Origin: Pseudoxanthomonas suwonensis
GTDB lineage: Bacteria > Pseudomonadota > Gammaproteobacteria > Xanthomonadales > Xanthomonadaceae
Assembly: GCA_003240695.1 (NCBI GenBank)
Contig: QFNC01000007.1
Span: forward strand, 41,512 to 105,511
Direction: 5' to 3'
Length of the DNA stretch: 64,000 nucleotides
The first letter of the stretch is position 1; each line of letters starts with the position of its first letter. The notes under the pieces are model-generated. The model was not told the origin of the DNA and did not search any database. It saw only the letters and a program-made list of their open reading frames with translations. Made by a program: the position numbers and the translations under genes. Below, one piece after another: positions 35,175-42,473 of this stretch.

Positions 35175-36131
35175 TCAGGACTCCCAGGGACGCTGCTGCT
35201 GCATGGCGTCGATCACCGTGCCGGACAGGTGCGGTTCGGCCAGCCGATCCAGCTGGTACTGGCCTTCGGCCTTGCCCGACTCGATCGGGTGGCGCCAATC
35301 CCAATCTGGTCGCTCCAGCTTCGAAGGCGGCGTGTCCAGCACGATTTCATGGCCCAGCGCATCCGGCATGGCATCGCGCAAGCCCCAGGTGTCCTGCTGC
35401 GCATTGGTCAGCGGATCGGCCTCGATGTTGTAGCGGCGGATCTGGCCATCGGCGGCATCGGTCTTGGCCGTGGCCGGATCCAGTCCGAACTGGCGCAGGG
35501 TGTTGTCGTGCACGCCGGAGGCGTTGAAGGTGACTGCCGGGGCACCGACCACCAGCGCACTGATCGATGCCAGGCCGCCGCCCAGCGAATGCCCGGTGAT
35601 GACCAGGTTGCCCTGGTTGCCGAACGGGCTGTTGGCCACCTGCTGTGCCAGCGCGACCGCCTGATCGTATTGTTCGTTCTGGAAGCCCAGGCCCTGCTGC
35701 GGGTTGGCCACCAGCCAGTCGGTGGAGTCGTTGCTGCCGGCAAAGGCCAGGGTGTAATGGCCGTTGCCGTCGGTGTACAGGCCGGCGCGCAGGCCGGTAT
35801 CGGCATTCTCGAACGACGCCGGATCGATGCCGGCGGCAGTCAGATCGGCATCGCTGACCCGGGTCCAGTTGCCGACCTGGGTCTGCGACGGGTCGTACAC
35901 CGCATCACTGATCTGGGCCATTTCAAGATCGATGGGCTGGCTTTGCTGGCCGCTGACCCCCTGGGCCCAGTCGCTGTCGACCGGCGCAGCCGGCAGGCGT
36001 TCGGGGGTAGGCACGATCGGCGGCAATGCCGGCGGCACGAAGGGCTCGATGGCCGGCGGCAATGGCGCACGCTGCAGCTCCTGCAGAGCCGCGTTGACCG
36101 GATTCAGCGCATCGCGAACGGTATCGAGCAT
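35175..36131 (-). CDS. Class 3 lipase-like alpha/beta hydrolase 2 (regulon member)
   Basis: A 318-residue paralogue of lipase 1, colinear over its length: Pro-rich N-terminus (PAIEPFVPPALPPIVPTP), QGVSGQQSQPIDLEMAQ, HYTLAFAGSNDSTDWL, nucleophile elbow VITGHSLGGGLAS, RRYNIEADPLTNAQQ, WDWRHPIESGKAEGQ and the shared ending MQQQRPWES. No signal peptide. ATG 36131 follows GGGGTGA. Promoter site C lies about 36 bases upstream and is nearly identical to that of lipase 1 through the -10. The ankyrin gene follows, so the unit is lipase plus putative partner. Confidence 0.85.
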   Translation of the reverse strand: MLDTVRDALNPVNAALQELQRAPLPPAIEPFVPPALPPIVPTPERLPAAPVDSDWAQGVSGQQSQPIDLEMAQISDAVYDPSQTQVGNWTRVSDADLTAAGIDPASFENADTGLRAGLYTDGNGHYTLAFAGSNDSTDWLVANPQQGLGFQNEQYDQAVALAQQVANSPFGNQGNLVITGHSLGGGLASISALVVGAPAVTFNASGVHDNTLRQFGLDPATAKTDAADGQIRRYNIEADPLTNAQQDTWGLRDAMPDALGHEIVLDTPPSKLERPDWDWRHPIESGKAEGQYQLDRLAEPHLSGTVIDAMQQQRPWES

Positions 36132-36166
36132 GATCGTCACCCCAGCCACAGTTTTGTCACGAACGA

Positions 36167-36210
36167 AGCTAATCGTTGCTGCACTGCACAGGTACTAGGG
36201 CAGACCCTAG
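36167..36210 (-). promoter_or_regulatory. Palindromic operator and -10 element, site C
   Basis: On the minus strand CTAGGG-TCTG-CCCTAG (36210-36195), 23 bases, then TAGCT (36171-36167), about 36 bases before the lipase 2 ATG. The upstream arm extends to ACCCTAGGG, as in site A. Confidence 0.82.
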
Positions 36211-36323
36211 GGTAAAGACTCCAGGCCGCTGTCGAAGCGGTATCACCCCGGTTGGCGGGCAGCCTGCGACGCGCTGGGGATCGTGCGGTCCACGATCCCC
36301 GTTGATGCAGGATCGGCCGCAGC

Positions 36324-37130
36324 TCAGCGACGCATCATCAACTCGGCCGTGGCTACGGCAACACGCTCGGCTGCATCGCCCAGCGGGCCATGGCCGCCTT
36401 GCGCCACCGGCGCGCGGCCGGCGCCGAGGTCCACGCCGACCTGTGCCGCCACCGAGCGGGCGATGTCCAGGTTTTCGCGCAGATCGGTATCCAGACTGGC
36501 GGCGGCGTCGACCGCGTCGGCCCAGTCGCCGCGGGTGGCGGCATCCATCACGCCGCGGGCCACATCCAGGAACTCGTTGGCGGTGCGGGCCAGATTGGTG
36601 AACTGGTCGACCGATGGCACCCGACCATTGGTCAGCGCTCCGCCGGCGATGGCGGACAGCGGATCGTTGAGGTTCATGCTGCCGGCCGCACCGGGAATGC
36701 GCGAGGCCATGGCGTCGATGGCCAGATTGGCCAGCCCCTGGAATTCCGCCGGCACGTTCTTTTCCACCATGTCGTGTGCGGCGTCCAGCAGCGAGCCGCC
36801 GGTGAGTGCATTCGCAACACCCATGACCGCGCCGGGCAGGCCGCCGGTCATCATGCCCATGACGGCAGCCGTCACCACGTCCTTGATGTCCAAGTCCAGA
36901 CCCAGAGCATCGGCGGCCTGATCGAAGGCTTGATCCAGACCAAGCGCATCGGCCATGGAACCAATCGCACCGCTCACCATGTCGGCAATGCTGTCCAATG
37001 CTTGCTGGGCCACGCCGGAAATGGCTTCGGTGGCAGCGGCGCTCAGGCTGTCGGTGTTGGCCTGGCTGGCGCTGTTGCTGGCACTGCTGCTGGTGTCGTT
37101 GCCTACGCTGTCGGAACTGCTGTCGCTCAT
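36324..37130 (-). CDS. Ser-rich N-terminus, hydrophobic helical protein (regulon member)
   Basis: A 268-residue acidic protein. The first 45 residues are Ser/Asn/Asp-rich and disordered (MSDSSSDSVGNDTSSSASNS), like type III export signals but equally like other leaderless exported proteins. The rest is helical with hydrophobic Gly/Ala/Met-rich stretches (VVTAAVMGMMTGGLPGAVMG at about 112-131) that could insert in membranes, then amphipathic helices. No signal peptide, no cysteine, no known domain. GGAGA lies 9 bases before ATG 37130; promoter site D lies about 55 bases upstream. A translocator- or toxin-like role is possible but unproven. Confidence 0.7.
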   Translation of the reverse strand: MSDSSSDSVGNDTSSSASNSASQANTDSLSAAATEAISGVAQQALDSIADMVSGAIGSMADALGLDQAFDQAADALGLDLDIKDVVTAAVMGMMTGGLPGAVMGVANALTGGSLLDAAHDMVEKNVPAEFQGLANLAIDAMASRIPGAAGSMNLNDPLSAIAGGALTNGRVPSVDQFTNLARTANEFLDVARGVMDAATRGDWADAVDAAASLDTDLRENLDIARSVAAQVGVDLGAGRAPVAQGGHGPLGDAAERVAVATAELMMRR

Positions 37131-37184
37131 GGAAGAGTCTCCGTACGGGGGTGTATTTTTAGTGGGGGGGAGTATTGACACATA

Positions 37185-37228
37185 CGCTACATCGAAATTT
37201 TGGATGCTGGCACTAGGGTAAACCCTAG
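37185..37228 (-). promoter_or_regulatory. Palindromic operator and -10 element, site D
   Basis: On the minus strand CTAGGG-TTTA-CCCTAG (37228-37213), 23 bases, then TAGCG (37189-37185). The distal half-site overlaps the TAG stop codon of the upstream MFS gene (37227-37225). The spacer between operator and -10 is unrelated to sites A-C, so the conserved spacing is not due to recent copying. Confidence 0.82.
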
Positions 37229-38493
37229 GTGGTCGCCCTTTGAGTGTCGTTTTGTGGCCGATGGTCGGTTGGCGATGCTCTGGCATAGCGCCACGCCACG
37301 CACCAGCCCACCAGCAGCAGCGCGGCGGCGAGGTAGAACGGAATGCCGGGCAGGTGCACGGGCGCACGATCGCTGACGAACCAGCCGAACGACCCGGCGA
37401 ACAGCACCGGGCCGATCACCCCTGCCAGCGATGACAGGCTGCTGATCGCACCCTGGATGCGGCCCTGCTCGTCCGCGCCGACGCGGCTGGTGACCAGCGC
37501 CTGCGTGGCCGGACCGGCCAGCGCCCATAGCGCGCTGATCGGCAAGCCCACCATGAACAGCCAGCCCGCATCCGCCACGGCATAGATGGCGAAGCCGACC
37601 ATCCCGCAGGCCAGCCCGATCAGCACCGCGCGGCGCTCGCCGAAGTGTTTCACCACCCGGCTGACCAGGGCGCCGTTCACCACGATGCTGAGCATGCCCA
37701 CCGCCGCCAGCACCCAGGCGACATCGCGCTCGTCCCAGCCGTAGCGGTAGTCGGCGAACAGCACGAAGATGCTGGGATACACGTAATGCGCCAGCGTGGC
37801 GATGAAGATCACCGCCACCAGGCCGAACAGCTGCCGATGCCGACGCAGCAGCAGAAGGGCACCCAGTGGATTGGCATGCGACCAGTCGAAGCGCGGTGTG
37901 CGCCGCTCCGGCGGCAGCGATTCGGGCAGCACGAACCAGCCGTAGGCCACGTTGAGCAGTGCCAACCCGGCCGCGAACCAGAACGGATAGCGCAGGTTGA
38001 TGCCGCCCAGCCAGCCGCCGATGATCGGTCCCAGCACGAAGCCAACCCCGAAGGCGGCGCCGATGATGCCGAAGCTCCTGGCCCTGGTTTCCGGCGGAGT
38101 GACATCGGCGATATAGGCGTTGGCAGCGGTGAAGCTGGCCGAGGTGATGGCCGCCAGCACCCGCCCCACGAACAGCCACGCCAGGTTCGGTGCCAGTGCC
38201 ATGAGGATGAAGTCAAGGCCCAATCCAAGGCAGGACAGCAGGATCACCGGCCGGCGACCGAACCGGTCCGACAGCGCGCCCTGGATCGGCGTGCACACGA
38301 ACTGGATCAGCGAGAAGCTGGTGCCGAACAGCGCGATCCAGTACGACGCCACATCGGTACGGCCGCCGGCGAACTGCTCGATCAGGTGCGGCAGCACCGG
38401 GATGATCACGCCGAAGGACAGCACGTCGATCAGTACGGTGATGAAGATGAAGGCCACCGCAGCCTTGCGCGGTGCAGCAGCGATCGCGTTCAG
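37225..38493 (-). CDS. MFS permease of the TetA/TCR type, probable CTG start
   Basis: A 422-residue 12-helix transporter. N-terminal half: IDVLSFGVIIPVLPHLIEQ, then motif A PIQGALSDRFGRRPVILLS, and GRVLAAITSASFTAANAYIA (motif C-like region GAAFGVGFVLGPIIGGWLG). This is the tetracycline-resistance/multidrug MFS group; specificity is not deducible. No ATG or GTG suits: CTG 38493 has a strong AGAGGTG 8 bases ahead, while TTG 38571 lacks one. If CTG is used, initiation would be weak. Its stop lies inside operator site D of the next gene. Confidence 0.85.
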   Translation of the reverse strand: MNAIAAAPRKAAVAFIFITVLIDVLSFGVIIPVLPHLIEQFAGGRTDVASYWIALFGTSFSLIQFVCTPIQGALSDRFGRRPVILLSCLGLGLDFILMALAPNLAWLFVGRVLAAITSASFTAANAYIADVTPPETRARSFGIIGAAFGVGFVLGPIIGGWLGGINLRYPFWFAAGLALLNVAYGWFVLPESLPPERRTPRFDWSHANPLGALLLLRRHRQLFGLVAVIFIATLAHYVYPSIFVLFADYRYGWDERDVAWVLAAVGMLSIVVNGALVSRVVKHFGERRAVLIGLACGMVGFAIYAVADAGWLFMVGLPISALWALAGPATQALVTSRVGADEQGRIQGAISSLSSLAGVIGPVLFAGSFGWFVSDRAPVHLPGIPFYLAAALLLVGWCVAWRYARASPTDHRPQNDTQRATT

Positions 38494-38581
38494 GACGGCA
38501 CCTCTTAGGCGGCAGAAAGGACGACGAGGCGCGCCGGCGCGTATGGTGGCAATGGCCGGCGCTGTCGGCAACCGCGTCTGA

Positions 38582-39580
38582 TCAGCCCGTGCCGGCGCCG
38601 TCGCTTCCGCGCAACCGGCGTGCCAGGCGGCCGTGGATCGCACTGGCGGCGATGGCGGCATGGCCCACCGCCACGCTGATCTGGTTCAGTGCGCTGACCA
38701 CATCGCCGATCGCATACAGGCCATCCGTGCTGGTCTGCTGCCTCCGGTCCACGACTAACTCGGCGTTGTCGTCCACCGCAGCGCCCAGTGCGGTGGCCAG
38801 TTGCGACTGGGCATCGCTGCCCAGTACCGGATACAGCGTGTCGAACCGGTGGGTGGCGCCATCGTCAGTGTCCACTCGGCAGCCATCGGCCTGCGCGTGC
38901 AGCGCCGTCGCCACCGGCAGCAGGGCGATGCCGGCCTCCTCGGCCAAGCGCATACAGTCCGCCGACGGTTGCCCCGGCTCGGAACGCACCACGGTGACCG
39001 TGCGGGAAAACGTGCGCAGGAACAGGGCATGGCGGATGGCCGCGTCGGCCGGCGCCAACACCGCGATGCGTTGATCGGCGGCCTCGTAGCCGTCGCACAC
39101 CGCGCACAGCCGCACCGTGTGCGCGGCAATGCCCTGTTCCAGCTGTTCCATCGCCGGCATGCGGTCCACCACGCCGGTGGCCAGGATCACGAAGCGCGCC
39201 CGCCAGCGTCGGCCATCGTCGGCCGTGGCCACGAAGATGCGCGCATCGCCCTCCCCCTGCCGCTCCAGCTTGCCGATGCGGCCGTGCTCGATAGGCGCGT
39301 CGTAGGCCAGTGCCTGGGTCCGGAACTTGTGCAGCAGGTCCGAGCCGGCCACGCCAAACGGAAATCCCGGGCAGTTGTGGGTGGCGGGAATCCACCTCGC
39401 CCGGCTCTTGCCGGCATCCACCACCACGATGTCACGGTGGAAGCGGGCCAGGTAGGTGGCCGCGGTCAGCCCGCCGGGGCCGGCACCGACGATCAGGCAG
39501 TCCAGCAGCGGTTCGGCAGGGGCCTCAGCGCCGGAAGCCGGCGTCGATGAAGCGGAGGAATTCGTTACGGGTGCGGGCAT
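38582..39580 (-). CDS. Thioredoxin-reductase-like NAD(P)/FAD flavoprotein
   Basis: A 332-residue two-dinucleotide-binding flavoprotein: FAD motif DCLIVGAGPGGLTAATYLA, redox-active pair CAVCDG (CxxC, about residue 172), NAD(P) region RIAVLAPADAAIRHAL with a degenerate GxGxxG, and the final YAIGDVVSALNQISVAVGHA. This is the thioredoxin-reductase-like oxidoreductase group; the degenerate pyridine site suggests an unusual electron donor. ATG 39580 lies inside folE by 56 bases, so the two are coupled. Disordered Ser/Ala N-terminus of about 25 residues. Confidence 0.85.
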   Translation of the reverse strand: MPAPVTNSSASSTPASGAEAPAEPLLDCLIVGAGPGGLTAATYLARFHRDIVVVDAGKSRARWIPATHNCPGFPFGVAGSDLLHKFRTQALAYDAPIEHGRIGKLERQGEGDARIFVATADDGRRWRARFVILATGVVDRMPAMEQLEQGIAAHTVRLCAVCDGYEAADQRIAVLAPADAAIRHALFLRTFSRTVTVVRSEPGQPSADCMRLAEEAGIALLPVATALHAQADGCRVDTDDGATHRFDTLYPVLGSDAQSQLATALGAAVDDNAELVVDRRQQTSTDGLYAIGDVVSALNQISVAVGHAAIAASAIHGRLARRLRGSDGAGTG

Positions 39581-40133
39581 CGTCGCGGAAACTTCCCAGC
39601 ATCTTGGACGTGACCATGCTGACACCGCGTTTGTGAATGCCGCGGGTGGTCATGCATTCGTGCGCCGCTTCCACCACCACGCCCACGCCCAGCGGCTGCA
39701 GCGCCCGCTGCACGCAGCCGGCGATCTGTGCGGTCATCTTTTCCTGCACCTGGAACCGGCGCGCATAGGCCTCGACCACCCGCGCCAGCTTGCTGATGCC
39801 CACCACCCGGCCGTCGGGCAGGTAGCCCACGTGCACCTTGCCGATGATCGGCGCCATGTGGTGTTCGCAATGGCTTTCGAAATCGATGTCGCGCAGCACG
39901 ATCATCTCGTCATAGCCGCCGACTTCCTCGAAGGTGCGCTGCAGGTAGGCATCGGGGTCGATGGCATAGCCGCTGAACCAGTCGGCATAGGCGCGCACGA
40001 CCCGCGTCGGGGTATCCAGCAGACCTTCGCGCGCCGGGTCGTCGCCGGCCCAACGCAGCAGCGTGCGCACGGCCTCCTCGGCCTGTTCGGGCGAGATGCC
40101 GTGGCGCGGGGACAGCGGGAGGCGCTCACTCAT
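39525..40133 (-). CDS. folE: GTP cyclohydrolase I
   Basis: A 202-residue enzyme making 7,8-dihydroneopterin triphosphate from GTP, first step of folate (and pterin) synthesis. Motifs: REGLLDTPTRVVRAYADWFSG with one residue shift, then FESHCEHHMAPIIGKVHVGY (zinc Cys/His), GISKLARVVEAYARRFQVQE and CMTTRGI (third zinc Cys). ATG 40133 with GGAG 9 bases ahead is preferred to ATG 40139, which is too close to it. A large inverted repeat lies in its upstream region. The flavoprotein gene overlaps its 3' end. Confidence 0.95.
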   Translation of the reverse strand: MSERLPLSPRHGISPEQAEEAVRTLLRWAGDDPAREGLLDTPTRVVRAYADWFSGYAIDPDAYLQRTFEEVGGYDEMIVLRDIDFESHCEHHMAPIIGKVHVGYLPDGRVVGISKLARVVEAYARRFQVQEKMTAQIAGCVQRALQPLGVGVVVEAAHECMTTRGIHKRGVSMVTSKMLGSFRDDARTRNEFLRFIDAGFRR

Positions 40134-40220
40134 GTCCATGGACTCCGGGTGCGGTCGCATAGGGTAGCGCAGACACAAGAACGGGCCGGTGGGCCGGCCC
40201 GCGAAACGGGAGAGAGCACG

Positions 40221-40264
40221 TGATGCGCAATCATCGTGCGTCACCGCGCGTGATCTGCGCATCA
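40221..40264. repeat. Long imperfect inverted repeat upstream of folE
   Basis: Perfect 9-bp outer arms TGATGCGCA (40221-40229) and TGCGCATCA (40256-40264), with further complementary inner bases (ATCA/TGAT, CGTG/CACG-like). It lies about 90 bases upstream of folE and 80 before the divergent gene at 40343. No T tract on either side, so it is more likely an operator, leader structure or small interspersed repeat than a terminator. Confidence 0.5.
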
Positions 40265-40342
40265 AGACCGGCTAGTGCGATCCCCGCTGCAGCGTGCATG
40301 GTGTAAGGTGCGGTTCATTCCCCCTGCAATGCGCCTGCTGCC

Positions 40343-40807
40343 GTGCCGTCCATCCTGCCCTGCGCGCTGCTGTTCCTCCTGTCCGCGAGCCCTGCCATGA
40401 TCCCGAACGACGCCGATCCTTCCGCCACTCCCATCGTGCTGCACACCCCGCCCGCGGGCAGCGAGGAACGCCGCGCGCTGCTGCACGTGGCGCGTGCGCC
40501 GGCCGAAACCCTGCTGGGCAAACCACTGCAGCTGACGGTGAAAGCCTTGAACGTGGGCGACGACTGGGCCTTCCTGTATGCCGAGATGCAATCGGCTTCG
40601 GGCCATTACCCGGATTTTTCCGACACGCCGCTGGCCGAGGCCTCGCGCAATGGCGGGGCATCGAACGTGTACATCGCGCTGCTGCGCCGTCGCCAAGGCG
40701 GGGATTGGCAGGTGGTGGAATCGGCCGTGGGTCCCACCGATGCCGCCTGGCTGGCCTGGCCTGCGCAAACCGGCGCGCCCGAGGCGCTGTTCGATCTGGG
40801 CGACTGA
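40343..40807 (+). CDS. Small secreted protein of unknown function
   Basis: A 154-residue protein with a short Sec signal (ILPCALLFLLSASPAMI). The mature domain contains LQLTVKALNVGDDWAFLYAE and YIALLRRRQGGDWQVVESAVGPTD, an alpha+beta pattern resembling NTF2/SnoaL-like or copper-resistance-associated small periplasmic proteins, not firmly assignable. The start is GTG 40343; an ATG at 40329 is out of frame. It converges with the peptidoglycan hydrolase gene, sharing a bidirectional hairpin. Confidence 0.65.
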   Translation: MPSILPCALLFLLSASPAMIPNDADPSATPIVLHTPPAGSEERRALLHVARAPAETLLGKPLQLTVKALNVGDDWAFLYAEMQSASGHYPDFSDTPLAEASRNGGASNVYIALLRRRQGGDWQVVESAVGPTDAAWLAWPAQTGAPEALFDLGD

Positions 40808-40855
40808 ACCGTCGCCCTGACTGGCACGTGCCGACGTGCCAGCCGCACCGCCACG

Positions 40856-40896
40856 AAAAAACGCCACCGTCCTGCCAATGCGGGACGATGGCGTTT
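40856..40896 (-). terminator. Rho-independent terminator of the peptidoglycan hydrolase gene
   Basis: On the minus strand an approximately 13-bp stem (AACGCCATCGTCC pairing with GGACGGTGGCGTT, with one mismatch-bulge) is followed by TTTTTT (40861-40856), 45 bases after the gene stop. It could also serve the convergent plus-strand gene weakly (GCGTTT). Confidence 0.8.
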
Positions 40897-40940
40897 GACT
40901 GCAGCCGGGAATCAGCGACGCCCGGCGGCACGGTCCGGTT

Positions 40941-42287
40941 TCAGCGCGGCGGCGACAGATACCAGGCGTTGCCGAACGGGTTGCCGAAGCTGATGCGCTG
41001 CGAACCGTCCGGGTTGATGTTGTTGGAACCGATCAGCTTGACATTGCCGTTGTTGTTGCTGTGCACCAGTTCCACATGACCGCCGTTGTTGACGATGGCC
41101 ACATCGCCCGGCCGGGCCTGGGAGGCCGGCACCACTTGCCAACCCTGATTCTTCAGGATGGCAGCAAGGTCGGACACCCGATCGGTATGCTGGTTGATCA
41201 GACCGGCCTTCTGCAGCACCGCCGAGACGAAGTTGGCGCAGCACACGTTGTTGGGCACGTTGGGATTCATCGGCAGGTCGCCGCTTTTCTTGAGTTCGGA
41301 GGCGTTGCGGTCCAGGAACGAGGCGGCCAGATCGGCCACCTCGTTGCCGGTGACCGAGGCCGTGCCGGACGTGCCCTGGGTGCCGCTGGTACCGGATGTC
41401 CCGGATGTGCCGGTTGTTCCGGATGTGCCCTGGGTGCCGGACGTGCCATTGCCGTTGCCTGAACCGCCGCCCGGCACGCGCAGGGTATCGCCGGCGTAGA
41501 TCAGGTCGGGATCCTTGATCTTCGGATTGGCATCCATGAAGGCCCGCACGCTGGTACCGAAGTTGCGGGCCAGTTCCGACAGCGTGTCGCCCCACTTGAT
41601 ATTGTAGTCGCCACCTGCACCACCGCTGCCGGTTTGCTGGGTTCCACTCGAAGCGCCGGTTCCACCCGACGTGCCGGTTGTGCTGCCGCTGCTGCCGCCA
41701 TTGGCCGGCCCATTGGGCAGGGGACCATCGATCTTGTTGCGCACGAACGAGGTGGCCTCGCCCGAGGTGATGCGACCATCGCCGTTCACGTCCAGGGGGG
41801 CGTTCATGCGGTAGGCGGCGGTGCCGGAGGCGAACAGGGTGGAGGCCGGATCGGTCTTCGGGCTGCCGTGCAGCACCGTGGTGTACACCCCTTCCAGGGT
41901 GCTCAGGTCGCCGGCATTCGAGCGCTGGTCGAAATAGCGCTCCACGAACTGCAGCTGCTCGGTGGCGCTCATGCGCGACAGCGCCTGGGTGCTGGTGCCC
42001 AGCCCGGCCGCCGTGTCGGGCATGAACTGGATCAGGCCGGTGGCCCCGCTGCCGGCGCCGTTGCGCACGCCCGGGCTGAAGCTGCCGCCGGTTTCGAAGC
42101 TCATCACCGCCAGGAGGTATTCCGGACGGGTGCCGAGGCGCCCGGCCATGGCTTCCACGCCGCGCAGGAACTCGGGAGTGACATTCGGGTTGTTGCGGAT
42201 GCCCTGGATGCGGTTGTAGTCGAACTGACCGGCATCGGGGAGCCGCTGCTCGCGGTAACTGGCATTGTTGACGGACTGGACTGGCAT
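40941..42287 (-). CDS. Modular peptidoglycan hydrolase: transglycosylase, EF-hand, LysM, NlpC/CHAP-like (regulon member)
   Basis: A 448-residue protein without a signal peptide. About 45-165: SLT-type lytic domain (YLLAVMSFETGGSFSPG with the catalytic Glu, GATGLIQFMPDTAAGLG). About 175-190: an EF-hand-like loop LDVNGDGRITSGEA. About 225-270: LysM (YNIKWGDTLSELARNFG, then IYAGDTLRVPG) between Gly/Ser/Thr linkers, the second being a repeated GTSGTQGTSG stretch. About 330-448: cysteine peptidase/amidase-like domain with CCANFVSAVL and GHVELVHSN as Cys-His pair. GAGGAG precedes ATG 42287. Promoter site E lies upstream. It looks like a phage-endolysin-like or effector muralytic enzyme that cuts glycan and peptide bonds. 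Confidence 0.85.
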   Translation of the reverse strand: MPVQSVNNASYREQRLPDAGQFDYNRIQGIRNNPNVTPEFLRGVEAMAGRLGTRPEYLLAVMSFETGGSFSPGVRNGAGSGATGLIQFMPDTAAGLGTSTQALSRMSATEQLQFVERYFDQRSNAGDLSTLEGVYTTVLHGSPKTDPASTLFASGTAAYRMNAPLDVNGDGRITSGEATSFVRNKIDGPLPNGPANGGSSGSTTGTSGGTGASSGTQQTGSGGAGGDYNIKWGDTLSELARNFGTSVRAFMDANPKIKDPDLIYAGDTLRVPGGGSGNGNGTSGTQGTSGTTGTSGTSGTSGTQGTSGTASVTGNEVADLAASFLDRNASELKKSGDLPMNPNVPNNVCCANFVSAVLQKAGLINQHTDRVSDLAAILKNQGWQVVPASQARPGDVAIVNNGGHVELVHSNNNGNVKLIGSNNINPDGSQRISFGNPFGNAWYLSPPR

Positions 42288-42395
42288 CGGATGTTCTCCT
42301 CGACGAGCGGATGGCACTGCCATCGCGATCTTGCATACGGACCGTCCGGGGAGACGGCAAAGGGACTGGAGCGGGGCCTTGTGGCCACAGGCTTA

Positions 42396-42439
42396 CCTTC
42401 ACCCGATCGGCAACGTGAAACAACTAGGGCGTGCCCTAG
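42396..42439 (-). promoter_or_regulatory. Palindromic operator, site E (diverged downstream part)
   Basis: On the minus strand CTAGGG-CACG-CCCTAG (42439-42424). The TAGCG element is not at the 23-base position (GAAGG there); TAAGC occurs 5 bases further. The site is 137 bases before ATG 42287, much further than at A-D, so either a longer leader or a different promoter position is used. Confidence 0.68.
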
Positions 42440-42473
42440 GTGGCGTGGCCTGAATGTGGCCGGATGCACAGTT

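Noticed and set aside
33312..37130. X-T4SS (XVIPCD-type) bacterial-killing effectors
   Set aside because: The C-termini of the lipases and the other regulon proteins lack the conserved XVIPCD motifs (such as GLxRIDHV), and no T4SS genes are present.
30957..42439. hrp/T3SS PIP-box regulation of the regulon
   Set aside because: No TTCGB-N15-TTCGB sequence is seen at these promoters; the shared element is the CTAGGG palindrome.
30957..42439. Palindromes as chance or restriction-site coincidence
   Set aside because: CTAG is rare in such genomes, and five double half-sites with the right orientation and, in four, identical spacing to a -10 element are not expected by chance.
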